Source of the DNA: Ectocarpus siliculosus
Lineage: Eukaryota > Sar > Phaeophyceae > Ectocarpales > Ectocarpaceae
Assembly (NCBI GenBank): GCA_000310025.1
Contig: FN648111.1
Location: 248,001 to 312,000, forward strand
DNA length: 64,000 nucleotides
Direction of reading: 5' to 3'
A program made the translations under genes and the position numbers. Shown here one piece after another: positions 1 to 9,900 of the stretch (its first letter is position 1; every line of letters starts with the position of its first letter). The notes beneath the pieces were generated by a model, which worked only from the letters and a program-made list of their open reading frames with translations, was not told the origin of the DNA and searched no databases.

Positions 1-1517
1 GTTTTTGCCGCACACCTTAACTCCAGGCCGTTTTCGATCTTCCTTCATGCACGGTGATGTGGGGTTGTGACTGCCACACTGTTTATGTACCATGAGGTTC
101 AGCACTTGATCTCTTGATCTACCATTGTTGAGCTCTGGCGGCGGCACTTCCGCCCAACACCATTCGTCCATTTCTCCCATCTGATCGGGCAAAGGTCCCT
201 CAAAGCGCACTACTAAATGCATATGGGGCATGCCCCTCTTCTGGAACTCTACGCAGCTCATCTCAAAGTCAATCGGTCCAAAAATCTTGCCACTGCTGAG
301 GTCTTTCATGAGTTCAGCCATTTTAATTTTGAAGACACGGTCGCATAAGTCTGGCCTGTCTGGTAAGTATTAACCCACGAGTTGTGTTGACTGAGAAGGT
401 TTCGGACGGAGTCGACGATATTAGGATCGATGCCGAGGCTTTCGCCGTACGCTCTGTGCTCGTCGTCGTAGACATAAAATCTCGCGTTATTTGATGGTTG
501 ACGTTGTTCTCCTGTGTATAGGTTTTCGGCATCAAATATTCGGCGATATGCCTTGCCACACATCGTGAGCATTGACGGCGGAGACGGCGTTCCTTCCCAA
601 CACCCTTTCGGACTTGCCCCTAGAGCCGTAAAAGAAAACAGACTATTTAATCGCCGTTGGTGTTGGATTACGTTGGGGTGATTGAACAACTCTCTGGCAG
701 CGTCTGGTAACGGAGGCAAGTTGGCGACGGAGAATTTACCGTTGCTGCAACAGTTGATAACTTCTTCTTTCCATAGCTTGGCTCCACAATGTTGACAGAC
801 GATGTTGTTGGGATCAGAGAGGAGCGGATACTGAAATTTGTGCTCTTCGGGGAGCGAAATACTGTTGTCACCAAAGGCGATGACGCCAACCCGTGGATTG
901 TTTTGCCTACGACGTTGAACGATGAAACGACGTAGCGCTGTTCTTCTCGTTCTTGCTCTGGGTTGCAGTAGACGATGACGACGCATTGCACTTGATTGTT
1001 GTTGAGTGATGGTCCCTGCGGACGCGGCCAGCCGAATTGCGGCTACTATAGAAGTAGATAAGTGTCCTGAGAAATTAGTGCTATTAATCTCAGCCTCTAG
1101 TTGTTCGTCTACATTCCCGTTGTGAACTTGAAGGGACTGAGATTCAGGTGTCGTTATCTTTGCTTCTGCAGGCGCATGGTTGTTTCTACGACGAGTAGTT
1201 CGTGTGCTACTATCGGGCTCACTTATCTTATCTTCACGTATACTATTGGATCGTGCACGGATTTGGGCAGTAGAATTGCACTTCTCTTCGGCAGGCGACA
1301 TAGCGGGACGACGACAATGCGTGCGTGTTCGGGGAGGTCTTCCACTCGTCGTGTCCGCTGAACTTTCTTGTGCAGGTGCAGGTGCATGAGTACTACGCGT
1401 GCGCGATCGTGTCCGCGGCCGGCTATGAACAGATTTTGATTGCGTAGAGGTCGAACTTGTTTCTAGTGAAGATATTTTTTGACGGCGGCAAATAGCTTTG
1501 GGTGTTCGTGTGTGATA
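1..1517 (-). mobile_element. Helitron rolling-circle Rep fragment, cut by the window edge
   Basis: Reading leftward, a frame at about 1517-306 carries a basic Arg-rich stretch, a zinc-finger-like CQHCGAKLW motif (about 795-775) and a helicase-like-domain N-terminus typical of Helitron proteins. A second frame from about 372 to 1 reads RPDLCDRVFKIK and then EFQKRGMPHMHLVV, which is the HUH (His-x-His) motif of rolling-circle Rep nucleases. In the family this domain nicks and joins DNA ends during transposition. The frame changes near 365-375, so this copy has either a frameshift or an unrecognised short intron; I favour decay. The protein continues beyond position 1, so the helicase part and the Helitron terminus are not visible. 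Its upstream side is interrupted by a MITE at 1518, and no convincing start codon remains. The family assignment is firm; whether the copy is functional is doubtful. Confidence 0.85.
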
Positions 1518-1738
1518 TACCGTATATGACACAAGATAACACACCCCCTGGACCGATTTTCAAAGCTCGATTACTCCACGACGAAGAGGATGCATAAACG
1601 AAACAATACGTTTTCGAACAGCTCTCGACGAGACGGTTCCAACGCCGCCGTTTTCAGCGCTGTGACTCTTCCTGCTGTTGAGAAATTGAGCTTTGAAAAT
1701 CGGCCAAGGGGGTATGTTATCTTGTGTCATATACGGTA
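1518..1738. mobile_element. 221-bp MITE of the pogo-like family, TA target duplication
   Basis: The element runs from TA at 1518-1519 to TA at 1737-1738. Its ends are inverted copies of TACCGTATATGACACAAGAT, continuing imperfectly for about 45 bp and including GACCGATTTTCAAAGCTC on one side and its near complement on the other. The first 21 bases equal the termini of the complete transposon at 26449-31695. There is no coding capacity. It lies at the upstream end of the Helitron Rep frame, so it inserted into or beside that element. It is most simply a non-autonomous element moved by the pogo-like transposase. Confidence 0.92.
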
Positions 1739-2256
1739 TGCGCTCGAAAAAAACGATATTTGAACGGAGACTATATTTGTGTTCCGAGACGAAGAGGCAG
1801 ACATAATGCTGGGCGTGCAGAAATGAGGTGCTGCAGACAGACGGAGAGCGCAGAGAACGAACCGAGAGCAGACAGAGTGCTCCACACGTGATCGAGAAAA
1901 GGCGGAGCGGCGGCGGAGCGGAAACATGCCCAGAAGCGGAAAGACAGAATGAACTCTAAATCCAAGTGAAAAATGGTGGGAGAAATGCTGGTCTGTCAGG
2001 GCTCGAGAAAACCGATCTTTGAACGGAGAGCGGCCCGCTGGAAATGCGAAATACTCGAAAGTTACGCCGAACACAAATGATAGAACTGTTATTTCGAACA
2101 AAGCCCCCAACTCCGTTACCCTCGAATCAATCACCATCATCAATCCTTGATTGATTGTAGGACCAAAGGAGAACAAGCACGAAGCCGCTCAAACTTACTG
2201 ATGGAATATCCCAAGCCCCTCCGACAATCAGACGTCGAGGTTAACGTGTTGGTCAG
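1739..2256. other. Unassigned spacer with a short direct repeat
   Basis: I see no recognisable gene. A roughly 33-base segment at 1741-1774 (CTCGAAAAAAACGATATTTG) recurs in similar form at about 2001-2033, each followed by AACGGAGA. The spacer ends at the target duplication of the hAT-like element. Confidence 0.4.
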
Positions 2257-2264
2257 TGAAATAC

Positions 2265-2565
2265 CAGGGTAACGCACGGAGTAGAACCGCTAGTTGCACG
2301 CGGAGCGTTTTTTTGTTTTCCAAGTTGCACGGAGCGGGTTTTTTCATTCGAAAATGTCACGGAACGGTGGGGAGCGGTTTATCCGAGGACAAAAGTCCCA
2401 CGGAGCGGTTTATCTTTACGGTACTGCTTTTTTTTCACGGGGGGGCGGTTTTGTTTACCCCGTGGCATAAACCGTGCGAAACCGTGTGGCCTTGAGGACG
2501 GTTCTCCGTCAGAAAAAACCGTCCAAACACCACGGATATCCGTATAAAATCGACGGAGTACCGGC
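2265..2565 (+). repeat. Left subterminal motif array of the hAT-like element
   Basis: Degenerate copies of CACGGAGCGGTTT recur about every 30-40 bases (for example near 2299, 2328, 2356 and 2400). In hAT elements such subterminal repeats are transposase-binding sites; that role is inferred here. The matching array lies at about 6385-6620 in inverted orientation. Confidence 0.7.
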
Positions 2566-2794
2566 AATTTCTTGAAAAACTCTGGGTTTTGTAGACCGAA
2601 AACCGATTTTTTTCCGCAAGGTGTGCTGTGGTTGGAGGCCACCGGTGACACCGTATACGTCCTCGCCGCTAGGACAGTCATTAATCACGTATTTTTCAGA
2701 GATGGACGGTTCCCCGCATCGATACCTCCTCGACTCCTCCTATGTTCCTGCAATACGTACAACAGCAGATAGATGCTTCCTCACTTGCCTCTAG

Positions 2795-2990
2795 ATGAAA
2801 CTTGTCAGTTGTTGTTGTTTGTTGTTGTTGTTTGTTGTTGTTGTTGTTGTGTTGTCTTTACATTTAAAACAACAACACAAAGTACCTTCTTCTGTCGGTA
2901 CTAGTCTAACACTTGACGGGGTCGATTCCCGTGGTCACAGACTAACTTACCCAAAAAAAGGTATAATACGAAAATAACATGGACCCGAAG
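2795..2990 (+). repeat. Dispersed repeat, copy 1, with (GTT)n tract
   Basis: A GTT microsatellite (about 2811-2862) is followed by AAAACAACAACACAAAGTACC, TTCTTCTGTC and then TAACTTACCCAAAAAA. The same order appears at 3570-3673 and, across the LTR insertion, at 6315-6350. A third partial copy lies at 20790-20880. The family is unknown. Confidence 0.6.
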
Positions 2991-3085
2991 GGTCCGCAAG
3001 CCAATAAAAGTCAACGACAGATACCCTATGCCATTCCGCTCGCCTCTCTGCAAGCTATGCGAGGTAACCCTATTGTCTAGATTGG

Positions 3086-3170
3086 AAAGAGATAGAAAAA
3101 GAAAGGAAAAAGAAAAAGAAAGAAAGAGAAAAGGAAAAAGAAAAAGAGAAAAAAAAAGAAAAGAAGGGAA
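3086..3170 (+). repeat. Purine-rich GAAA/AAAAG simple repeat
   Basis: About 85 bases consist almost only of A and G (GAAAGAGATAGAAAAAGAAA and onward). It is an imperfect microsatellite inside the hAT-like element. Confidence 0.85.
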
Positions 3171-3673
3171 ACGTCTAGACAGATCAGATGGAGAGCAAAG
3201 GGAAAGAGACACAGACAGAGAAAGACACACGCCTTAGCGACGAACAACAAACAAATAAACAGAACAACACAAAACAACACAAGGCAACGCGGGCCACTCG
3301 AGCCAGCCCATGCACGTCATCGCTCGCGGGGGGTTGGTGCAATATGGTGCAGTGCTGGGGGGCGGGTGGGGGAGATAAGTCAAGCAAGAGGTTCATTTCG
3401 GCACGGTGTTTCGCGCCACTCGGTCCGCCTCTTCGCGTTTCCTGCCTTCCCTCGCTGTCTCGTCCGTCTGCTGTACCCCTCCCACCCCCGTGGTTGTTGC
3501 CGTGTCCGTGTTGTTGTCGGGCTTCTTGTTTTGTCAGTACTGATACCAAATACCTCCTGCTGCAGCCTGCTGTGAAAATGTTGTTTTTGTTGTTGTTTTT
3601 CACATTAAAAACCGTTCCGTTCTCTCTGCCCAGTACCTTCTTCTGTCCCTACATAGTCTATAACTTAGTACCG

Positions 3674-3942
3674 TGTTATAGGATTTGAATGTAGCCAGTG
3701 TCAACGGTATTGCGGAGTAATTCCCAGAGGAAAGTGCGGGAGATAGATGTAACTCCCGATGGAAGGATAAAACAGGGGAAAGGAGGACCTTTGTGGCCCC
3801 TTTTAGAGGGAGCATGTCCTCCCCCTCTCTCTGTGCTCAGTCTACCTTTGAGAGCAGGGCAACAGCAAGCACTGCTGTTCCAAGAGATTAATAAACACGT
3901 GAGTCTTCATCAGGGTCTTCAGGGATCGCTAATCCCATAACA
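3674..3942 (+). repeat. 5' LTR of the nested retroelement
   Basis: It starts with TG and ends with CA, and pairs with 6058-6314. The two LTRs are clearly alignable but differ by substitutions and a roughly 12-base indel around 3748-3765, so the insertion is not very recent. Confidence 0.88.
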
Positions 3943-4281
3943 TCTGGTGTGTCTGCAGTAAAGGATTTTAGCTTTCTCTCGACTGTTTGTTTGTTGTGTT
4001 GGAATACTCAATGTCAGGCATACGTATTGATTGGTACTGCTGCATACACAGCACGTAGGTATGCACCTGAGGAGTATTACCGGAATAGTCTTCGGTAGAT
4101 TATACACACCTACGGGTTATATGTTGAACCATAGGAGTATGGTACATCGGACCATTGTCCGGTAGGATATTCTTGGATTGGTTCTACAATAGGTCGGATT
4201 AACCGACTGTTACCGTGACCGGTACGTTGCAATAGCCCGTATGCGTGCATCTTTCCGTGATAGCATGGAGGCTCGCCCCCT

Positions 4282-5052
4282 GTGGTGCTTGCCCCCTCTC
4301 GATCACTCTTCTTCCTTTCTCTCTTCTTCCAAGGCCCTTGGTTGGCCTCTTCCAAGTCCTTCGGGACTCTTGCGAGTCCCAGGACTCCTTTTCTCTTCCT
4401 TACCTTTCGGCCACATAAGCGCCAATTCAAACAATCAATCTGGTCTATCTACAACACAACAACAAGTGTACTTTACAGTCACTCTGTGAGCCTCTGCACA
4501 CTGTTATTACACAGTGCCACATCCAGGGATACACCTATCACAAGGTTACATCCCAACAGGTTAGAGCCTCGAGCTCTACATCCCAACATGTTGCTCTCTG
4601 CTTGGCGTGGGGCGAGCTCGTTCTATTATTTCTCTTTTGTGTGCTCCGCCACTGGCTGTCGTGAACGCGTGGTCGCAGTTGCTCTTCCTTTCTTGGTATG
4701 TCTCATCGTAGGGGACCCAGAGTCCGCCAGCCCTGCCAGTTCTCTGCAGTCAGTTCTTCCCCTACCGCCTGGTTCGCCAGAGGCGCTGCCTGCTGATCCA
4801 CATGTTGATTCTGCAGTCGCCTCGGCCTTTTTCGACCACGCTCTGTATGCGCCACATGATAGTAGTGTTGGTGCTTGTGCCGCTAATCCTCAAGAAGAGG
4901 CCGCACGTCTGTCTGAGCTTCGCTCTGAGGCCAGGCGTGTCCGTATTTTCCAAGAGGATGAGCGTGCTCGTGGGGCTATAGCCCAGAGTAGTGTGCGTGC
5001 GCGTAAACCGGCTGCTCCCTCTGTATCCACTGACTGGTTCTTCTGCTGTTGA
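4282..5052 (+). other. Uncharacterised open frame inside the LTR element
   Basis: This is a 256-codon open stretch in the internal region. The first half is hydrophobic and low in information. The second half (about residues 150-250) is richer in Ala, Glu and Arg and could be a remnant of a Gag-like protein, but no zinc knuckle or conserved motif supports that. The starting ATG is not backed by any context. Treat it as possibly non-coding. Confidence 0.2.
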
Positions 5053-5158
5053 TGCCGACGCGTTCATACCCCCACCGGAACATCTCCGTCTCCTTTTGAG
5101 ACTGCTGCTTCTGGTGATGATGCGGCGGTGGCGACTGGTTCTGCTGTAGTAGCCACCC

Positions 5159-5340
5159 ACCCCTCTGATGTGCGTTCAGTCGCAATAGGAGCTCTTCTTC
5201 AACCCTCCGATGTGCTTTCAGTCGCAATAGAAGCCCCTCATTCACCTTCCGATGTGCGTTTCTCACTAGGAACCTCCGACGTGCCTTCAGTTCGTTGCAC
5301 TAGGAACCTCCGATGTGCCTTCAGTTGCACTAGGAAATGC
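5159..5340 (+). repeat. Degenerate tandem repeat CCTCCGATGTGC...TTCAGT
   Basis: About five imperfect units of 30-45 bases share CCTCCGATGTGC followed by TTCAGTYGCA and TAGGAA. It is a minisatellite inside the LTR element. Confidence 0.75.
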
Positions 5341-5384
5341 CCCCGTTCAGGGTGAGAGAAGTAGCTCAGACTCGTTCGGGGCGG

Positions 5385-5475
5385 TAGTGCCGACGAGCCG
5401 GAGGCTTTCGGGGGGGGCGCCGCAGGCGCCGTAGCCCTCGGCAGGAGCCGCCGGAGGCCCCCCCCCGAGGTTTCG
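5385..5475. repeat. GC-rich inverted-repeat segment
   Basis: The segment contains GGGGGGGGCGCCGCAGGCGCC and then GCCGCCGGAGGCCCCCCCCC. Several self-complementary stretches could fold into a strong stem. Its role is unknown. Confidence 0.5.
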
Positions 5476-6057
5476 CCCTTCGCGTGGTTGAGCTTTTTTT
5501 TTCGGCTCCCTGCGGTGGTTTGATTTCTTCGTCGGACCTTATGTTGGGTGGTTTTCGTTGTCGAAACGACTGGTTTCTTACCTTTTTGGGTACTTCATAG
5601 TGCTATGGCATCATTGTGGTTAGCTTATACGGGCTAGCCGTGAGTGTTTTCGTCGCTTTCAGTCGTTTGGACGACACCGAGACTGCTTCGTGTTTTGTAT
5701 CGTTTTGTCGATACGGTTGGTTATTATCGCCGTTCCGACGGTGTTTTTCCTGTGTTTTTTTCCTTTCTTTGGGTTCCGACCTGTTATGGTATTTGTAGCG
5801 TTGGCGATTTCTTTTGTTGTGTCTGTTGTCCTTGTCCCCGTTATTTCATTCCCAGTCCCCGTCTTTTCCTTCTCTATCGTAATTTTTGGTTGGGTCAAAC
5901 GATGGTCTTGCAACTCATCGTGTGAGAGGTGTGGGAGGGTGACTCTTGGTATTTGGAGCTCCACATCCTCGATCCTTTCATTTTGGGATTCGACAATTTA
6001 TTTGTCAAGTTCCTAGGTTTCAAGTATCTGCGTATGAGAACCTCCAGGATGGGCTAG

Positions 6058-6314
6058 TGTTATGGGATTGGAATGTAGCCAGTGTCAACGGTATTGCGGA
6101 GCAATTCCCAGAGGAAAGTGCGGAAGATGTAGGAAGGATACAACAGGGGACAGGACCTTTGTGGCCCTTTTTAGAGGGAGCATGTCCTCCCCCTCTGTGC
6201 TCAGTCTACCTTTGAGAGCAAGGCAACGGCAAGCACTGCGGTTCCAAGAGATTAATAAACACGTGAGTCTTCATCAGGGTTTTCAGGGGTCGCTACGCGT
6301 GTAATCCCACAACA
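6058..6314 (+). repeat. 3' LTR of the nested retroelement
   Basis: It is the direct repeat of 3674-3942, with TG...CA ends, followed by the ACCG duplication at 6315-6318. The stretch just before it (GGATGGGCTAG) is a weak polypurine tract. Confidence 0.88.
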
Positions 6315-6632
6315 ACCGGCTAACTTACCCAAAAAATGATACGAAAATAGAATGGAAACAGAATAGAAAAAAGCAACGAAAAATACCGTGACTCCGTGGG
6401 AAAACCGTGACTTGATTGCGGTTTTACCCGTGACTGCATTGTTGTTTTATCCGTGCTCGTGTGACGGAGTAGCTCAAATCGCTCCGTGAAAAAACTGCTT
6501 GGACGGAATATTGGGAAGCCCCACGGAGCTCCACGGAGCGGAGCGGTTTTTCTAAAGGGAAAGTTCACGGAGCGGTTTCAACCGCTCCGTTCCGTGGAAA
6601 AAAAACGCTCCGTGAAATACCCTGTGAAATAC

Positions 6633-7405
6633 ACCAAAGAGCCCGTTTGCCCCCAACTCAAACCCGCAGGGCCACAAAGGATCCCCAATCAACAGATACA
6701 TCAAGAGATCGAGAATCATATGTGTTTAATCTACCTGCAGCTCACACAAGAACAACCGCCTTCCGACATCACACGACAAACCATTGGGGAAGCCACGGCG
6801 ACCACGACTACCGGAAAATAATAAAACGTAACCGCCGTTGATGGCCTGTTCAATGACATCGGCAGTGACGACAGTACACAGGCGCCCATTACGACATCCC
6901 CCCGACATGTCGGTGATAACTCACCACAAAGACACGAGCGTCCGAGTACTGTCCAAACATGCAACCCCGCCGGCAACACACAGAATGATGCCTGCCGTAG
7001 ATCCTAGACTACTCCTCATTCTACAGTGTACCTCACCCACCACCCCCGGAGAGTCGACGACGACGACGGCGCCCACAACCAAGAGACACGTTCATTGGCA
7101 GACCATTACTGTTCGATATATCCATCGAGTCAGAAAGTGTAAACCCGAAGGGAGCTAGCTGTGTGTTGGCATGATCGCCCCAGCAATGATACCATATAGG
7201 GGCAGGTGGGTACCTGCGTTCTGTAACCTTTGGCAGGCTATGTGCCCGTCTCTCTCTTGCTCCCTCCTTCCCTCATTGGGGAGGCAGCCGACTAGTATAC
7301 GCGTGAACATCTACCTACCTGACGGTGGGGCGGTAGAGGCTAACCGGCCGGGAGCTACGAACATGTATTCAAGGTGCTTCTGCCGCGCACTGAAACTACC
7401 TGCAG
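6633..7405. other. Unassigned spacer
   Basis: No gene is recognised. Open stretches at 6838-7158 and 7171-7443 have no family features and no splice-supported context. Confidence 0.4.
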
Positions 7406-8249
7406 TCAAACATTTGACGTCGTGGGATGACTCCTCACGTTAACTGGGGCATTCACAGCAGTCTCTGGCCGAGAAACAGGTGAGAGCAAGGACTGACGGT
7501 TGTACCAACGCCGTACAGACTCCTCCTCCAGAACGCTGACAACCCTGGCCCACACTTCCTTGCCAAGTGCCTCCATCGCCTTCACCTGAAGCCGGGCTAC
7601 AGCCTCGTCTGAGCCATTGCTGTTGTTAACAAACGCTGTTACATCACTCACAGCGAGCGGGACCACTACCCGGATATAATGCCTGCCGGCCCTTCGAGTC
7701 GCCACTCTGAGAAAACCCAGGTACTCCATTCCCAGGTAATACAGTGTCGAGATGTCAACCTGCATACTCTGATCGCGCAGGACCCTGTCCATCACTTCCA
7801 CACGGTCGAAAACAAGCAAGTTGTACCACAACTCAGCATCCATCCCACCAATGTTCTCACCGGCGCCCTTGAATTCGAGGGCATCCATGAGGCTCATGGG
7901 AGCCTGATCATCTTGGCACACTGTAGCCGGACGATTCTCGGTCGCCACATACACCTCAAGCGTGACGTCTCTCCAGTCGTTTCTGTGCTTGAGGTCATCG
8001 AGTCCCGCTCTCGATGAACGGGCCCAGCAAGCAGCCATGGGGTTCGCACCTGGGTGGCCAGCGCCACCACCCCCAGGGTGTGAAGCGATATTCGCCGTTG
8101 AAGTTATGGACGCGTCGGCGGTGACTCGCACAGTCAATGGCATGCTCTGCGCTAAGCGCATCCAACTGAGATGCGTATCCACACGTTGCCTGTTGCCGTG
8201 GTTGGCGAGATCAGCGAGAACCGAGAAAATTGGACAACGTGGACGGGGT

Positions 8250-9097
8250 TTATGATGGTGGGTTTTGAAACTGAAGGCGAAAAGGTTTTATCGCCGAGGA
8301 AGCAAGGCCATGGAACGCTGCAGTTAACACGGCAAACAAGGGCGAACATCTTCCTGTCTACAGGAGTTGGCACCAGCATTGTATGACGCCAAGCATAGGC
8401 GGAAGCACTGTCCCCTCGCCGTCGAATGAGGCGGGAGGCCTGAATGTGACGGATGGATGTGAGGGCGAACAAAGAGGGTTGAGGTGGAGGTGGGGATTTG
8501 ACGGGTGCCTACGGTATGACGGGTGCTTCGAACTCCTTTCATGCTCTCAAAAAGGGTGGGAGTGATTGCATGGAGGTCGTCATGTGTTACAGTAAGGTTC
8601 CCCGAACAAGACGGTCGCCCTATTTTGGCTGGTGCAATTGGCTGGCAGACATAGATAGGGGGAATATTCATGTTGTCCTACATGATACGAGTTGAATAAA
8701 GCGGCTGCCTCAGTAAGGCGGTCATTTTCAGCTGCCCCATCACCGCCTCATGCGGGGATCCTCCCTGTTTCAAATAGAGACCTTGCGAGAGATAGATGAA
8801 AGAACATGATATGCATAGGCGATGTACGAAGGAGTTGATTTCATGCACCATGTAGTCTATGTACGAAATATATTCTCTCGCAACAGCGTTCCATTTTTCC
8901 GCCGGCACAACCTCCTCCGTAGAAGTCATTCAACATGAATGGAATGTATCAGAAAGGGATGAGAAAACTGTTGTTGTTGTTCTGGCACTGAAAAGTTCGA
9001 AGCATCAAGGATCCGTCACAACCTCTTGTCGTCGAGAAATCTCGCCAAAGAAAGGGGGAATGTTCCATGCCCGATGTGTCCAAGCGCAAAAAAAAGT
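8250..9097. other. Intronic sequence of the left membrane-protein copy
   Basis: Alignment to the right copy fades at about 8250 (36670 in the right copy). I see no gene between there and the dispersed repeat at 9098. Confidence 0.4.
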
Positions 9098-9327
9098 AAA
9101 ATGAAAGTTTGTTGTCGAAGACCGAATAAACTGCTGTAGTTTATTGTGCACGGAAGAATTCGGAACATCTCCCAGATCTACGGTTGTATTTGGGTTCTTG
9201 TTGTGCTGCCCCGGAGGCGTGTTGGTTGGGTTGTCTTGGTTTGATTTTCGGGGGTCTTACAAAAAGAAAGGTCTCACGGAGTTCTCATGCTGCTGCCTCC
9301 CTGCTCCTGCATCAAGAGATTGATAGA
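9098..9327 (+). repeat. Dispersed direct repeat (LTR-like), uninterrupted copy
   Basis: About 226 bases, starting AAAATGAAAGTTTGTTGTCG, match 12037-12074 joined to 13521-13688. The difference is an extra segment of about 20 bases (near 9170-9190) and three bases CTG at the hairpin. It includes an 8-bp perfect stem, AATAAACT/AGTTTATT (9125-9145). It could be an LTR (it begins TGAAAG), but no target duplication or TG...CA end could be fixed. Confidence 0.6.
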
Positions 9328-9460
9328 CGCGTGTCTACTGGACCAAGGGGCACGTGTTGAGGAATGCATAGTGTTTAACACGCAGCCCGCGTCGGAGGGT
9401 CACGCGGGAATGCCTGCTGGAAACTCAGAATTTAGTAGGGTCCGGAGTGCAATGATAGTC

Positions 9461-9900
9461 GCTCGAACGGCGCCCTGTTGCTGAGTTTGTGGCGGGCTTC
9501 GGCTGCCGCCGCCAACTCACAGTAGGTCGTCGGATCAAGAGTGCCACAACCGCTCGAACTGTGTCCTGTTACGGAGCTCGGGGCGGCTTCGACCGCCACC
9601 GCCAAATCAGTAGGTAAAATATCTATACAGTATTATTCAAACGCTCGAACGGTGCCCGGTCGCTGAGTTTGGGATTGGCCCTCGCCGCTGCTGCAATGTC
9701 AGCGGTAGTCCGGAGTGTCAAATATACAAAAAAAAAAAAAAACATGTCGGTTCTCACGAGCTGACGCAGCCATTGACACATGAAAACAAGCATACCAATG
9801 TATATACCCGGAAACTCGCTCGGACGGTGCCCTGTTGCCGATCGCTACGCTCATGCAAGACGGTTGCGTCCGTATCGGTGACAGCAGCCAACGTACGTCA
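9461..9900 (+). repeat. 91-bp degenerate tandem repeat
   Basis: GCTCGAACGGTGCCCTGTTGC-like starts occur at 9461, 9552, 9643 and 9817, giving spacings of 91, 91 and 174 (about twice 87). Units also share GAGTTTG and a GCCGCCGCCAA segment. A poly-A run (9728-9742) interrupts the array. Confidence 0.8.

Larger units (their letters stand above)
3674..6314 (+). mobile_element. Short LTR retroelement, non-autonomous, nested in the hAT-like element
   Basis: Two direct repeats, 3674-3942 (269 bp) and 6058-6314 (257 bp), begin TGTTAT and end ATAACA or CAACA, with inverted tips around GGATT and AATCC. They bound 2115 internal bases. The element is flanked by the 4-bp duplication ACCG at 3670-3673 and 6315-6318. 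Each LTR contains a possible polyadenylation hexamer (AATAAA near 3890 and 6253). No gag, protease, reverse transcriptase or integrase motif is visible, so it is a TRIM/LARD-like non-autonomous element or an internally deleted one. The orientation is taken from the AATAAA position. Confidence 0.88.
2265..6624. mobile_element. Non-autonomous hAT-like transposon carrying a nested LTR element
   Basis: The left end reads CAGGGTAACGCACGGAG at 2265 and the right end is the complement of CAGGGTATTTCACGGAG, ending at 6624: 17 bp with three mismatches. The element is flanked by a perfect 8-bp duplication, TGAAATAC, at 2257-2264 and 6625-6632. An 8-bp target duplication with CAGGG-type ends is the hAT superfamily signature. 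The subterminal 300 bases on each side hold repeated CACGGAGCGGTTT-like motifs in opposite orientation. No hAT transposase is recognisable, so the copy is non-autonomous. Removing the nested LTR element (2641 bp) plus its 4-bp duplication leaves about 1.7 kb. Confidence 0.85.

Noticed and set aside
306-1544. Full-length functional Helitron protein
   Set aside because: The frame changes near 365-375, the upstream end runs into a MITE, and the helicase part lies outside the window.
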